Counted from the first letter of the stretch, positions 20,420-31,837 are shown. The stretch: 64,000 nucleotides of DNA from Lepidostoma basale (GCA_022606425.2 JAHDVF020000453.1:62001-126000); one strand, 5' to 3'. Notes: a model not told the origin generated them from the sequence alone. Translations and numbers: made by a program.

Positions 20420-21733
20420 TACTTGTAGTACCTATGAATAAAACAAATAAGTTCTAAATTAAATACCAGATTAAACACTACTTACGTACCATATAGAGAA
20501 CCAGACCTCTGTTCCTTCGATGGAACATATCTCTTTCACGAATCACCAAAACTTTATTTTTGTAAGTTTTCTACAATGTTTCCTTTGATCTGCTCATCAA
20601 CGTTGTCATAAAAAATTAAAAGGACGACTATTTTCTCTGACAAGTATCACAAATCTTGACTGAACTTGTTTAAAGCCGCTTTGGAAATGGTCAACTTCTT
20701 CGTAATCTTTAAAAAAACAAATATCTTGATTCGGGGCTTTTATCGCCAAACTTCATTCAAGCCAGGACTTCACATAAACTGCTACAATAAATAAACAAAC
20801 ATCTCGTAAAGCTTATTTGTCCTTAGCGCACATTTGAAATTGGGACTGCAGCAAACGTATTTTTAAGGAGTAAATAGCTCTTGCCATCCATCGTGCATGA
20901 TGCATTGGGCCAGCAGGTCTGATTTTTATTTAATTTTCATTGCTTCCACCCAGAAAAACAATAGCGATTTCAATGAGTTCGCTATAATCATCTCGTACAA
21001 TCGATTTTGCGATTCAAACGCACTTTTGAGCATCAGTTCGTATATATGATGGCGGCAAGCAAAGAGTAACAAATCTCTTTCTAGTTTTTGCACACAAGCT
21101 CCGTTCAAGCATCCTGTATAAGATGCTGTCGTATCAGAGCACATTCAAGAGCATTGGCGTATGCGATATCGAATAAATTATCTAATTTAAGTTGAAAGTT
21201 CTCTTCGCTGCGCCTATGTAAGTCCTGAATCGTCTTGCTATTTTTTGCAGTTCTCGTCAGACCTGATAAAGATCCACTAACTTCTTATCATAATTAAGAA
21301 CAGCTCTGGTAGGTATTCTAGCCTTTTTTCAGAATATATTGCACTCCAGAATGACAAGATTTGCGCTTTCATTAACAGTCAAAATAACGTCACGTATGTT
21401 GAATAATAGATCTGCGAGAACTTGACGATTAGATGTTAGTTTACACCTGTTATTTGGTGATTTACTTCACCAACCAAGAAACACTTTTTTAATTGCTTCT
21501 TAGTTCCACTGACATCTACGAAATATAAAACAATCCGAGCTTAATACCCGACAAGCCGAGACTAAATGATAACAACAACAACAACGCGCCGCTCCTGTGA
21601 CGCAATTTGTATGTGACATCTTTGCGCGCAAGTCGGCACGGGTTACACTGTTCCGGATAAGGAAAAAAAATGTTTTGGGATGTTTTAGGCCCTAATAAAT
21701 AAAACAATAGCCTATGTATTGTAAAATATATTA

Positions 21734-22036
21734 CGATGGTTTCGATGGTTTGGACATATGAAAAGAATGAATGAAGAAAGAGTTGTTAAAAATAGATATG
21801 TTAATGATGTAAATGGAACCAGAAATAGAGGAAGACCGAGGAAAACGTGGCATGATCAAATAAATCAAAAATTGAATGTCGGCCATGTGAGGAGGGAGTC
21901 AGAGAAATCGACGCGCGTGCATGACACGATGTATGAATGTTCAGGAAGCGACAGAAATATGTCAGGAAAGAAATATGTGGCATTCCATTATTTCTGTCAA
22001 CCCCTTCTGGGAGACGGCGTATTGGCTAGTTAGTTA
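21734..22036 (+). mobile_element. RTE-like LINE, TTAG-tail family
   Basis: Frame 21758-22033 gives KRMNEERVVKNRYVNDVNGT and NRGRPRKTWHDQINQKLNVG, then a small insertion (AGGGAG) shifts the frame. The tail is short (TAGTTAGTTA). It is 5'-truncated inside WFGHM coding. Confidence 0.85.
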
Positions 22037-22039
22037 TTT

Positions 22040-22558
22040 AGAAATCGAATATATATGAAATATAGTTATCGGATCAACGTTCGTAATAAAAAATTTAAAT
22101 GTCTTTTAAAAAAAAAACTTCTAAAGATTTTTTTCTCGTCGCCACTGTGTTAGTTTCAAGCAATAATAACCACGCCCTACTGGCGCGGACTTATGCTCAA
22201 AGATAACATTGATGACGCAAAAATATTCTTCTGAGCCTGTTGCAGCTCATATAAAAATATCGCGGAGACGAGTGGTGCTTACGCATTTCTAGAGAATAGA
22301 GAAGGTGCCAAAAGTATTTTAATCTCCTGAAAAAGATCCGCGTAATCTAAATATCGGTAATACTCCATTATTTACTCTGGAGATTGATGTATTTACCGGT
22401 AGAAAAATAAACCGCTCCGTCGTAAATAAACTGTCCTATTTGCTTTGGATGATGATTATTCTACACTTACGGCATATTAATTTTATTGGTTTAAAAATAT
22501 ATTCTATATTAATAATCTACCTTATTACAGCTAATTTAAAAAACGGTGGATTCATGTA
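22040..22558. other. Interval without a recognisable gene
   Basis: It is AT-rich with no supported feature. The right end near 22480-22560 shares ACGGTGGATTCATGTAAATT with 31010-31030 (reverse), so the neighbouring repeat may begin further left. Confidence 0.35.
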
Positions 22559-22559
22559 A

Positions 22560-22926
22560 ATTAAATAAACATAAAAGTCCGGATCGTCCATGTCAACATG
22601 TGCAACATCGAAAAAAACATTATATTTAAATAGACAATATGTGCACCATCTAAAAAGAATATTTAATAAATTATTTTTATTTTATTCTTTTATTTTATAT
22701 TATTGTATTTATATTGTGTTTTAGATTTATTTTGTGGGTGTTGGACGATCGAAGTGTGCGCGGGAGATGCCTATTGGTGGCGATGAGGTTCGCAACCCAT
22801 CACACCGCGTCTCCCGCGGGGCGAAAAGAGAAAGATGGAGTGCCGCATCAGTAAAAGTGTGACAGTCCATTCTTTCTGCCTACCCTTTCGGGGAGACGGC
22901 GTGATGGTTAGTTAGTTAGTTAGTTA
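22560..22926 (+). mobile_element. Non-autonomous element with LINE-derived 3' end, best copy
   Basis: The body includes CCGGATCGTCCATGTCAAC, ATATGTGCACCATCTAAAA, GTTGGACGATCGAAGTGTG and GGTGGCGATGAGGTTCGCAA (a possible B-box-like GGTTCGCAACCC). The last ~60 bp, from GACAGTCCATTCTTTCTGCC through GGGGAGACGGCGTGATGG to (GTTA)n, are the same as the TTAG-tail LINE. No open frame of note. The shared 3' end suggests mobilisation by that LINE. It could be a SINE; a convincing A-box was not found. Confidence 0.75.
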
Positions 22927-23150
22927 AAATATATTCGTTTTTACGATAGATAACTTAATAAACCCGGTTTCCTTTTTACTAATGCGAATTTCTATTTCGC
23001 TGTGTTTCTAAAGTAGTATAATTTCATCATCTAATTAATGATGAAAATTATTTTGTTACATCTTTTTCTTCGTACCATTATAAGCTTGTTCAATAGGGAG
23101 GGTCCTATTTTATTTCATTTTGTATACATTCCGTGGTTATACTATATTCT

Positions 23151-23413
23151 CTGATGACACCGGTGGGAAGAGCAATTAGTCTGCTGAACGCGGTCTCCTC
23201 GGAGATCGACGTCTTTCATATTAGTGAAAGTACGTTCAGAAGGCAAATTCTCTTAATTTATCCTTTATTTATCCTGTCTTCCTAATGTCGAACCATCTCT
23301 CGTGCGTTTCTGGTAGTACACGATATATTATTTTACCTGTTCTCAATAGATATCTTAAAAATTACTTTTGTAATGTCTATTGATGAAATAAACTGATTTG
23401 ATTTGATTTGATT
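23151..23413 (+). mobile_element. CR1/Jockey-like LINE 3' end with (GATTT) tail
   Basis: An open 44-codon frame (23151-23285) reads PVGRAISLLNAVSSEIDVFH, then STFRRQILLIYPLFILSS and TAA. This matches the extreme C-terminus of CR1/Jockey-clade ORF2 (a core like GRA-x-x-LN-x-x-S-x-x-IDxF). A 3' UTR of about 110 bp ends in ATGAAATAAACTGATTTGAT repeats. Copies lie at 30.2 and 45.9/47.0 kb. Confidence 0.75.
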
Positions 23414-25235
23414 CTCATGAGTACACTACTCATAAAAACATCTACAACATACTCTGGGTCAACATTACAATTTACATACTTACTAATTTTAATAATTACA
23501 TACAAATATACAACAATCGTAAATCATTCAGGAAGTATAAAAACACAGACAAAAATGCCTCAATTTCCTATTCCCTTACCATTGTGGTCGACTTGTGTCA
23601 TTTCCAGGGACGTCAAGGTATAGTTATAGTAACACCGCATGCTTAAACACCTTCCAACAATAGTATACCTACAAATATTGTATTTATCAAATGGAAATTA
23701 TAAATCATTACTCTGGTGAAAGATATTTGTATATATGAGAGAATATGGAAACCGGTTTAGAATAGCTAAAAGAAGTTTATAAAAAAAGTATGTTAAAATT
23801 GTCCAAACATGATTGAGTTTGGAACAAATGAACGAATTTGTTGAAATTCGAAAGATTGTTTACAATATGAACGACATTTCAATCAGACGATTGCTACTCA
23901 TATACGCAACCGATGCTTCTTTGATCGCTGTTTACATGATAGATCTGCAATATTTAATATAGATGTCGAAGATTAATAAGATTGACTCGATTATTCTTTC
24001 AGCGTTGGGAATAATCTTTTGTCAGTATAAAGCAAGAGGATAGCTATGTTATATTTAAGAAACTACTGAAACCAAACTGTTTGGTTAGTATTTTCCCTTA
24101 TGCCCCCTCGGGTAATAAATTTTACAAATCGGGACACTTTATATTATTTATATTATTGAAAATAAATTATCAGATATACATAATAAAAAAAATAATGGGA
24201 TATTTAATTACGTTTTTCAACCAATTCTCGTCAATGCAAAAATTAATATGAAAGTAGGAAATACATCTGCTTGAATAATATTGTTAAACTCCGTATTAAA
24301 TATTTTGGAAAATGTACATTCTCTACAAGCTTTATTACATTATTTGAGGGAGTAGCGTAGAAAATGTCGGTTATTCTCAGTATTAAATTCCTAAAATGAA
24401 ACTCTATAAAAATGTTTTAAAAGGGTAAACATCGTTTTTGTAAACGTGAAACCATTTGCATACAGCAGTGTTCGATGCACTTACTCGTATGTAAATATCG
24501 GAATTTACAAGAGAATGGAAATTTTTCTGTATAGTGAATATGAATAAAACTAATCGGCAGATTATAATCATACCTTACAACATTGAATTAGAGAATCAAA
24601 TTGTGATATTAGAGGAACAATAAGTATTCCTTTTAATTTACGGGATCATATATTTGGATCCAAAGTGCAAGTATATATCATAGTTTAGTAGCGGGAATTA
24701 TCCTTGAAGCAACGTTCTTGCTTGTAAAAGGATCTAGTCGGCAAACTGAGCCCCGAGGAAACAAAATCTGTATTCAAGGCGATATGGTTCAGCATCTGAG
24801 GATCAGGATTATCTCTCGCCTTGCGAGGTTCAACGTAATGCACGTTGGTGTCCTAACAAGGGATGTGAACTTGTTTGCGATGTATTATGGTATAAGTGAA
24901 GGGGTATCGGTTTCATAGGAAGCAGAAGAGAATATGGTAGAGGATGCACATGTTATAATTAAGCTAGCGATATCGTTATATCATACAACCTTCGCCTCGA
25001 ACAATGAATGCATAATGTATCGTGTAACATGTGAACGGATTTACTGGAAATCTCGCGACACACTGGATGCAAAATGTGAAAGCTTTTATGAAAAGCATCC
25101 CTTACCTATCTTATAATATGAAGCTTGTGTTTCTCAAATATGGTAAATAAATATTTGAATTTAAAACGTTTGTATGAAGCATTTAATTTAGGATAAGTCG
25201 TCTATACGTAAATTAAAACACGTGTGCAATATATT
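23414..25235. other. Long AT-rich interval without a recognisable gene
   Basis: This is the least repetitive-looking stretch in the window. Frames at 23408-23623, 24718-24918 and 24934-25116 have no motif, no clear splice sites and no repeat match. Introns or intergenic DNA of a host gene are possible. Confidence 0.4.
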
Positions 25236-25239
25236 ATTT

Positions 25240-25410
25240 AATTAATACGAATGAAAACGTCTGTTTGATAGTAAATATTTGATAATGCCTAAGAAAGACG
25301 AAACATGTGATTCCCATAAACTGTAATAAGACTTCTATAAAATAGACGTATTCATATATTTTCAATTTTTAAATGGAGTTTATGTCATTGTTTAAGAAAT
25401 AATAATCAAT
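25240..25410 (+). mobile_element. Penelope-like terminal fragment (family G)
   Basis: AATACGAATGAAAACGTC at the left and GATAATGCCTAAGAAAGACG, GAAACATGTGATTCCC, then ATGGAGTTTATGTCATTG match the 6.1 kb arm. The base after ACATGT is G, not a permitted cleavage base, so the ribozyme core is dead. Confidence 0.6.
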
Positions 25411-25419
25411 ATATTTTTT

Positions 25420-25600
25420 GTTTATTCACCCTTTTATTTGTTTTTAAAACTACTAACTGATATCTCTTCAATCAGAGCTTCATCAGAGCAATAAACATTA
25501 ATCATTTTATTTTAATTGAATAAAGTTTAACCAAATAAACCTTTTTATTTGTATTTACTATCACCAAACAATACAATTTTATTATAACATGGTTAGGATG
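25420..25600. repeat. Inverted PLE-like terminal fragment (unnamed family)
   Basis: ACCCTTTTATTTGTTTT and AAATAAACCTTTTTATTTG lie around a reverse-read CTCTGATGAAGCTCTGATTG. CTGATGA plus a stem is again present on the minus strand, but GAAAC is missing. Assignment is weak. Confidence 0.3.
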
Positions 25601-26540
25601 GAACTCCTCCTTATGAAGTGTACAAAGTTTAAATTTGTAATATATATTAGTATGTGTGATAATATTTTTATTTTATAAAGTTATTGAAATGTGAATCCAA
25701 TAGTGATTGTAGAAAATAGTATCATCAGACTCCTAAAAAACGTACGTTTTCACTAAAATTTAATATTTATTTTACACCAATATTCAAGTATCTTCAATCC
25801 AATCTGGCAGCACACATTGATCGGATTATGCCCTTACAAATCAACATTTTGAATAAACGTATTAAAATAAGTGTGGTTTTATATTATTTATTTCATTGTA
25901 AACATTTTGTTTGAGAAGTGTTTGATAGCAGTTCGGGCGCTAGAACACCGATGCTCGTTGCGAAGTATGTTCAATTCTAAACAATTTGCCGTGCAATATG
26001 CATTGGGCCCATTGTGGTTAACCGATATTAATTTTCCGTCCTGCTAGTTGGCTTCCCAATGCTACCCGCGTGCATGGCATCTATCAAATGCGACTGAGTA
26101 AACTTGAACTAGAATTATCGTCGCAATCAAAATCAAAGTCAAACAATAATCATAACGTTACGCGACTGGATTGATCGTCAACTCACAGTGTTCTTCAACT
26201 ATTTAACACAATCGAATAAAATGATAATTTGAACATGGGATGGGGAAGCGATATGGACACTTGAACACAGGAAATTCTAAAATCAATTTTTCGAATGCGA
26301 AGCATGTGAATTTATGCATTTTTAAAATTTGGCAAGAATTTAAATTTTGTGTTTTGTGCACTAGGGAAAACCAGTAAAAACAATTTTTTTTACAGGATGT
26401 AATATTTATGGGTAAAACAAATAAAAAAAACACGTTAATTATTTAACCCTTATAGTTTATAATTACGATTTGCAAATCCAAGCAAGGCAAAATATAACGA
26501 AATTATCTAAAAAACTATTTTAAATATAATTATTATAAAC
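25600..26540. other. AT-rich interval without a recognisable gene
   Basis: A slightly GC-richer patch at 25925-26100 has no open frame worth calling. Confidence 0.4.
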
Positions 26541-26817
26541 AAAAAAAAAAAAAAAAAAAAAAAAGTATACGTTAACAATGTAAATGGAGTAAGGAGTCGA
26601 GGTAGACCGAGGAAAACATGGCATGACCAAATTAATCAAATATTAAAAGTTGGTCATGTCAGAAGCTGGAAGAATCGACGTGCGTGTATGACTCGATGTA
26701 TGAATGTGGAGGAAGCTAGAGAGGTGTGCCAGGATAGAGTAGTGTGGCGGTCCATTCTCTCTGCCTACCCCTGCGGGGAAACGGCGTGATGGTTTTGTTG
26801 TTGTTGTTGTTGTTGTA
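26540..26817 (+). mobile_element. RTE-like LINE with (GTT)n tail, preceded by poly-A
   Basis: A run of about 24 A (26540-26563) leads straight into GTATACGTTAACAATG, coding for VYVNNVNG..., then SRGRPRKTWHDQINQILKVG, and the CCTGCGGGGAAACGGCGTGA block with a (GTT)n tail. The poly-A lies at the 5' junction, so it is a pre-existing target feature or belongs to another insertion, not this element's own tail. Confidence 0.85.
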
Positions 26818-27097
26818 TAAACAAAATACCATGCATTTAAATGCGATAACAATTTGTTAGGAGTTTTCTTTATTGCTTAGTAATTAGTAAGTTGTACATA
26901 ATATATCTCGCCCTGTTAGGACATCACGAATGTTCACCGTTACCTCTATAACATTCACCGAATCTTATCTTACCCTTTTATCTGCGTCATCGTATTTTTT
27001 TTTAATATTGGAGAATTTAATTATGTCCTTATGAGGCAATAAAAACGTTTACCGGATATAACGGCATTTCTTTATAATGTATTATATTGTAAATTAT

Positions 27098-27375
27098 ACA
27101 TCGACCCTTATGTATGAAAGCGAAGCATGGAACTGGCAAAAGAAGGATGAAAGTAGAATAAATGCAGTAGAAATGAGATCTCTTAGACGAATGTGCAGTG
27201 TATGATAGAGTGTCGAATGAAAATATAAGAAAAGAATGCGGTGCGAATGATGGTGTTATAAACAAAATAATGAAAGGATCATTAAAATGGTTCGGACATA
27301 TGGAAAGTGTGAATGAAGAAGGAATGGTAAACAAATATATGTTAACGATATAAATGGAACCAGAAATAGAGGATC
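27098..27375 (+). mobile_element. RTE-like LINE, 3' part replaced by SINE
   Basis: ACCCTTATGTATGAAAGCGA to GAACCAGAAATAGAGG is LINE sequence, plus strand, with a short deletion at LRRMC(G)SVYDRV. It stops abruptly inside the GRPRK coding, where SINE sequence begins. Confidence 0.8.
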
Positions 27376-27465
27376 TTGACGATGGCAGTGTGATTGTTAA
27401 ACTGTCTTTGGTCTAGTGTAGAATTCACGTGACAATTAAATTGCGATAGATTAATATAACCATCA
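27376..27465 (+). mobile_element. SINE body fragment
   Basis: GATGGCAGTGTGATTGTTAA and CTTTGGTCTAGTGTAGAATT match the body of the SINE at 241-398 and 47585-47697. The tRNA-like head is missing. Confidence 0.6.
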
Positions 27466-27646
27466 CATGTCATAGGAATTAAAAGCTAAAATGTTGTATA
27501 CAGTAATTGGATTCAAATAACCTGACGTATACAAATGTGGAAAGCAACGGGAACAGACCACATTTAAGGTCCAAGAACGAGAAAAATGTTACACTTCGAT
27601 ACAAACAAATCTCTTAGATTGAAACTAGTGAAAAATGTATAATTTA

Positions 27647-28040
27647 AACTAACTAACTATCTCGCCGTCTCCCCGAAGGGGTAGGCAGAAAGAATGGACT
27701 GCCATACTTTTCTTTCCCGACATATTTCTCTCGCTTCATCAACATTCATACATCGTGTCATGCGGCGATTTCTCTGACTCCTCGCGTGGCCGACATTCAA
27801 TATTTGATTTATTTGATCGTGTCACGTTTTCTTCGGTCTTCCTCTATTTCTAGTTCCATTTACATCGTTTACATATACTTTTTTAACATTCTTTCTTCAT
27901 TCATTAATTCCACGTGTAGAAGCCATCTTGACGATCCTTTCATTATTTTGTTTATAACACCATCATTTATTTCTTATATTTTCATTCAACACTCTATCAT
28001 TAAAAGAGTGTCCAAACATTCGTCTAAATATTCACATATT
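27647..28040 (-). mobile_element. RTE-like LINE, TTAG-tail family
   Basis: The tail is TAACTAACTA, followed by TCTCGCCGTCTCCCCGAAGG and reverse-read coding to the MCG region at 28020. Several small indels interrupt the frame. Confidence 0.85.
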
Positions 28041-28061
28041 CTATTTTAAAAACCTTTAAAA

Positions 28062-28200
28062 AACCTATTTGTTGTTTCTTGAACAATAATGTAAAACTCA
28101 ATTTTAAATGTAAATTAGATAATGCCTTAGAAATATCAAAGATGTCATTCCCACAAACTATAATGAAACTTCTAAAAAACAGATTTTTTTTCGTAAAAAT
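28062..28200 (+). mobile_element. Penelope-like terminal fragment (family G), both orientations
   Basis: TTTCTTGAACAATAATG (reverse) and AATGCCTTAGAAATATC, GATGTCATTCCCAC (forward) are family G pieces. GAAAC is lost. Confidence 0.45.
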
Positions 28201-28790
28201 TATTTAAAATACGTATTTCGTAAAATAAAACATTTAGTAAAATGGATTATCGTTAAAATTATTTAAGAGTCATTAAGTATAGACGAGAATAAAGAGGTTG
28301 TTGATAATTAAAAAAAAAAGATAAGAGAAAAATATTATTATTTTCACAAACACTATACACAAAGCATTTTAAAATGAACACTTGTTGTATTTGGATCTTT
28401 GGCGCGAATTTTATGTGTTAATAAATCCGAGCAATATGACGTAATTTCCGAAGTTCGAATCAAAGTTTAGATTCATCAATTGTCTTGAGAATTTTGTCTG
28501 TAAATACAATGTCTCCCGTGAACGAATAACGCGATATGATATTCATTGTACCGATTTAAAAACTCATATAATTAATACTCAATAAAATTTCCAGTTATAC
28601 AATAATTTAGTTAAAATATTTCAAATACAATATATGCCATGTTACAATTCGGTGCAATGTTTATGTATTATTTAAATAATTCTGTTAAAAGATTTGAAAA
28701 TGAAATGTAGTATTGAAATTGTAGCCGCAGTAAACTTGAGTCGGAATGGCTCTACCAATTTGATTTGATAATATCAATCGGCATTGAATG
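28200..28790. other. Interval without a recognisable gene
   Basis: It is AT-rich. It is the expected 3' UTR side of the candidate exon at 28793-28989. Confidence 0.35.
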
Positions 28791-28792
28791 AT

Positions 28793-28989
28793 TCAACCGT
28801 TGGCGTCAGCTGATGTCTTGATTGGAGACGCCCTGAGGTCGATTTGAAAATAGAATTGCCGTTTTGCTGGCCGGACATCGGAGGTGCGTTTGTCCAACTG
28901 ATACTGAATTTCTGAAGATTTACTTCCGTTATACTCATCCAAATAATATAACGTTTCCGGTTCCTCTTTCACCGTGTATGCTTCGAATA
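28793..28989 (-). CDS. Candidate terminal exon of a secreted peptide precursor
   Basis: The minus-strand frame is not part of any repeat in the window and has gene-like composition. From a plausible acceptor (TACTAG just before 28989) it reads FEAYTVKEEPETLYYLDEYN, SSEIQYQLDKR, TSDVRPAKR, then QFYFQIDLRASPIKTSADAN with a final Gly and TGA at 28793-28795. Two Lys-Arg pairs, an acidic spacer and a C-terminal Gly before the stop are the layout of a neuropeptide or hormone precursor. Processing would give TSDVRPA and a Gln-started peptide that could be cyclised and amidated. I do not recognise the peptide family. The frame also stays open upstream to an ATG at 29075-29077. An ordinary protein exon is equally possible. 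Confidence 0.4.
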
Positions 28990-29079
28990 CTAGTATTACC
29001 ATATAAATAAAATATATTTTTTTAATCTGTCTAGTAAATACGAATGTTTTGTTTATTAAATATTTAATATCCATCATTT

Positions 29080-30165
29080 ATATACAAATAAGAATTGTTT
29101 ATTCCTTAAAAATAAAATAAAAAGTGTAGCCTGGGATATATATAACACTTAAACTGGTTCAGAATATTAGGTAACTATCTTCGGTTTCTTTCCAGTAACT
29201 TTTGGTATATATAATATTATGTGTATCACCATGCTTTCCGAGCCATTTTTCTTTGTTAAGTGGACTGTATTGTTGAAAACTTCAATTGCGCAAAAACTGA
29301 AATTAGTTTTGTAATATTTTATGGGTGTGACATGTTTCAATACATTTGGTTATGTCTTGGCATAGGTAAAACAATCTTATCAAATAAAATTCCAAGGAAC
29401 TTTCAGAAATCAATATTTGTATCCTGATTATTAATACTGTTTAACAATTCATTAGATCGATTTGGTGAAATTAACTGTTTCTGTGATTCGTGTATTTTTA
29501 CAAAATTATACACTTATGAGTACTCGTATACTTTAAAAGATACCTTCATCATTTAGGTTTTATTATATTTCCAAGAACCACTTTCTGTAGAATATCATAA
29601 TATATTCAATAAAATAAATACATTGTAATTCGTAAAAGCCTTTTTTCTATGTTCTATAAAAAACCCTGTTAGTGGGCGTAAATCATTAATAAATAATTGA
29701 AAATTACATAGAACCATGAAAATTATACATATTTCAACAATGTGTTAAATTATTCATGATCAGAAATGTCCGTTGTAGAATATTTGGTAGAAAATCAACT
29801 ATTTGAATTTAGAACTTGTAATAAAAGTTTATCAAACGTTATTTCATAAAGCTTTGTGCGAACGCGCTGCAACAGTCATCTGCCAAGATGTGTTAAAAGC
29901 GCTCTTTTCATAACGAAGTTTGTATTATATGCATATTTGAAGATTCATGTCACGAGCACGGATATTCAAGTTCGTGTGACATAACAACCAATGGTATACG
30001 TAAGAAGTTTACTATGTCTCCAATTCAGCCGTAACTTAAAGTTTATTAAATTGAACTTGACCTGACCTGTCTCATTACTATTAATAAATAATAAGCAAAC
30101 CGATTCAATGAAACAAAATGTACCGTCAACTTTTGATATATTTTTTCTTATATAATCATATAACT
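29080..30165. other. AT-rich interval without a recognisable gene
   Basis: It may hold intron or 5' sequence of the candidate gene to the left. GTGACATGTTTCAATACATT at 29328 is a faint family G residue. Confidence 0.35.
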
Positions 30166-30170
30166 TATAA

Positions 30171-30389
30171 GAGATCGACGTCTTTTATATTAGTGAAGGT
30201 ACGTTCAGGGAACAAATACTCTTGACTTTAGAAAGTATCTTGTCTTCCTAATATCGAACCATCTCTAATGCGTTCCTGGTATTATGTTGTATTTTTATAA
30301 TATTTTACCTGTACTCAATAGATGCTTTAAACATTTTGCGGTTTGTAATGTCTTTTGAGTTAATAAACTGATTTGATTTGATTTGATAA
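30171..30389 (+). mobile_element. CR1/Jockey-like LINE 3' end with (GATTT) tail
   Basis: The open codons EIDVFYISEGTFREQILLTL then ESILSS stop at TAA 30249-30251. The UTR and tail (AACTGATTTGATTTGATT) match the 23.2 kb copy. It is truncated within the last 30 residues. Confidence 0.75.
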
Positions 30390-30688
30390 GTAATCATTTA
30401 GTTTTTACTCCATTCCGATATGTTATTATATTTTTACTGGAGTTATAGTTATGTCAATTACTTCTTTTGTACAAATAAAATATGTTTCAAAGGCGATGTG
30501 GTCAAAAAATATATTATTCTCTTTCAGTGTCATGGCGTGTCCCCCCAATGCTGGTTATCACTTAAGAGTAGGTGTCTCTGTACTGGCAGTTCTAAACAGC
30601 TCCTCAACGCTCATTAACACTTTGCACTCCTATTGGATTTCCTCATGACTCATAGCCTATTTTGGGGTAGAAAAAAATATAGCTCACT

Positions 30689-30995
30689 ATCTAACCATCA
30701 CGCCGTCTCTCAGAAGGGGTAGGCATAATGAATAGACTGCCACACTTTAACCGATGCGGCACTCGTTTATTCTCCTTTCGCCCTCGCGGGAGACGCGATG
30801 TGATGAGTTGCGAACCTCATCGCTACCAATAAGCATCTACGGCGCACACTTCGATCGTCCAACGTCCACAAAATATCTAAAACAAAGTATATAAAATACA
30901 ATGATTTAAAATAAAATAACAAAAATAAAAATTACATAATATATGTTGTTATTTTAGATGGTGTACATATTGTCAGTAGGACGATCCGGATTTTT
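30689..30995 (-). mobile_element. Non-autonomous element with LINE-derived 3' end
   Basis: It reads, in reverse, the same body and LINE-type terminus as 22560-22926, including GGACGATCCGG at the right end. The tail side starts ATCTAACCATCACGCCGTCT. It is moderately diverged. Confidence 0.7.
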
Positions 30996-31004
30996 AAGTT
31001 AATT

Positions 31005-31205
31005 TAATTTATATTCCACGTATCCACCATTCTTTTAAATAACTGTTATTAGGCAATTAAAACAATCCAACTCTAGTTAGAACTTCAAAATGTATTCAAA
31101 TTTTGAATTTAATTTAATATAATTTATTACTCCACGTATCCACCGTTTTTTATTTATTTAATGTAATAAGACACATAAAACAATCCAAAACTAAGAACTT
31201 AAAAA
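31005..31205. repeat. Two tandem diverged units of about 115 bp
   Basis: The TTTAATTTATATTCCACGTA ... AAAACAATCCAA block is repeated as AATTTATTACTCCACGTATC ... AAAACAATCCAA. Part of the unit is also found reversed at 22530-22560, so it may belong to the neighbouring mobile element. Confidence 0.55.
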
Positions 31206-31835
31206 TATTATTGAAGAAATTATTCTAATTGTCGTTGGAACAAATGAAAATATTGTTAAACACCTGTCAAAATTCTTTATATAAACGAAAACACTTAAAA
31301 AATGACAAATATTTCAAAAATTAAATGAAAAAAATTTGGTGTCATTTAATGACATATTTTTTCAGAAAACGTGTTTTAAAAATCAATTCGAAACTAAATA
31401 CTTCTCTCAATCTTCTGGGACAACCTGTTGATTCCATAGAGTGGCCATAATTGCATGGTAATATTTTAAATATAATATAATAATTTTTGCTTAAAAGTCA
31501 CTCAGAAGATCTCTTTTAAATTGTGATAATTACTAAACTTTATTTAATTATAAGACACATATTTTCAGACAATTTAAAAAAGCTTATTTTGTAAAATTGC
31601 AACATATAATTCCCGAAACATGAAAAATATTTTTGTGACAATGTTTCATTGACCACTCTAATGTGAGTGCAGAGTCCGGGTGGTAAATCTTTGCAAATCC
31701 TGTTCTTTGTATTTCATGAATTTCTACCCTGCAAAGAATTTATTCCGCACCCCATACAAAAGCACTGTCCAAACATAAAACTTAACGATTATTTGCCGGA
31801 GCTTCAAATACAAATTATCGTCCCAGAAAACCTTT
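31205..31835. other. AT-rich interval without a recognisable gene
   Basis: No feature that I can support. Confidence 0.4.
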
Positions 31836-31837
31836 CT

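Larger units (their letters stand above)
18798..21150 (-). pseudogene. Dead hAT-like transposase gene, split by mariner
   Basis: Minus-strand pieces on both sides of the mariner read as one protein. Upstream: CSDTTASYTGCLNGAC, then FACRHHIYELMLKSAFES (20926-21144), followed by GPMHHARWMARAIYSLKI and FIVAVYVKSWLE (20700-20920). Downstream: KAVNDTAERAVNLMTDFHGL, TTADEEHKQFILCCV and CKKRDFEEEISK with a stop at 18798-18800. The D-T-T-A and C-R-H-H-x-x-E-L segments recall the hAT second Asp and C/H motif. It is widely shared by insect transposon-derived proteins as far as I remember. Many stops and frameshifts are present, so it is non-functional. Confidence 0.6.
18614..21650 (-). mobile_element. 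hAT-like DNA transposon containing a mariner
   Basis: TAACCCGTGCCGACTTGC at 18619-18636 and its exact inverse at 21628-21645 form terminal inverted repeats. The right end extends to CAGTG when read inward, a start typical of hAT elements; the left end is eroded. No 8-bp TSD is legible. A decayed minus-strand gene fills the element, and a mariner splits it at 19136-20419. Without the mariner it would be about 1.75 kb. The hAT assignment is tentative. Confidence 0.6.

Noticed and set aside
22908..22926. Possible telomeric repeat
   Set aside because: The unit is GTTA/TTAG (4 bp), not the insect TTAGG. It is always at the 3' end of the LINE family or its dependants, so it is a retroelement tail.
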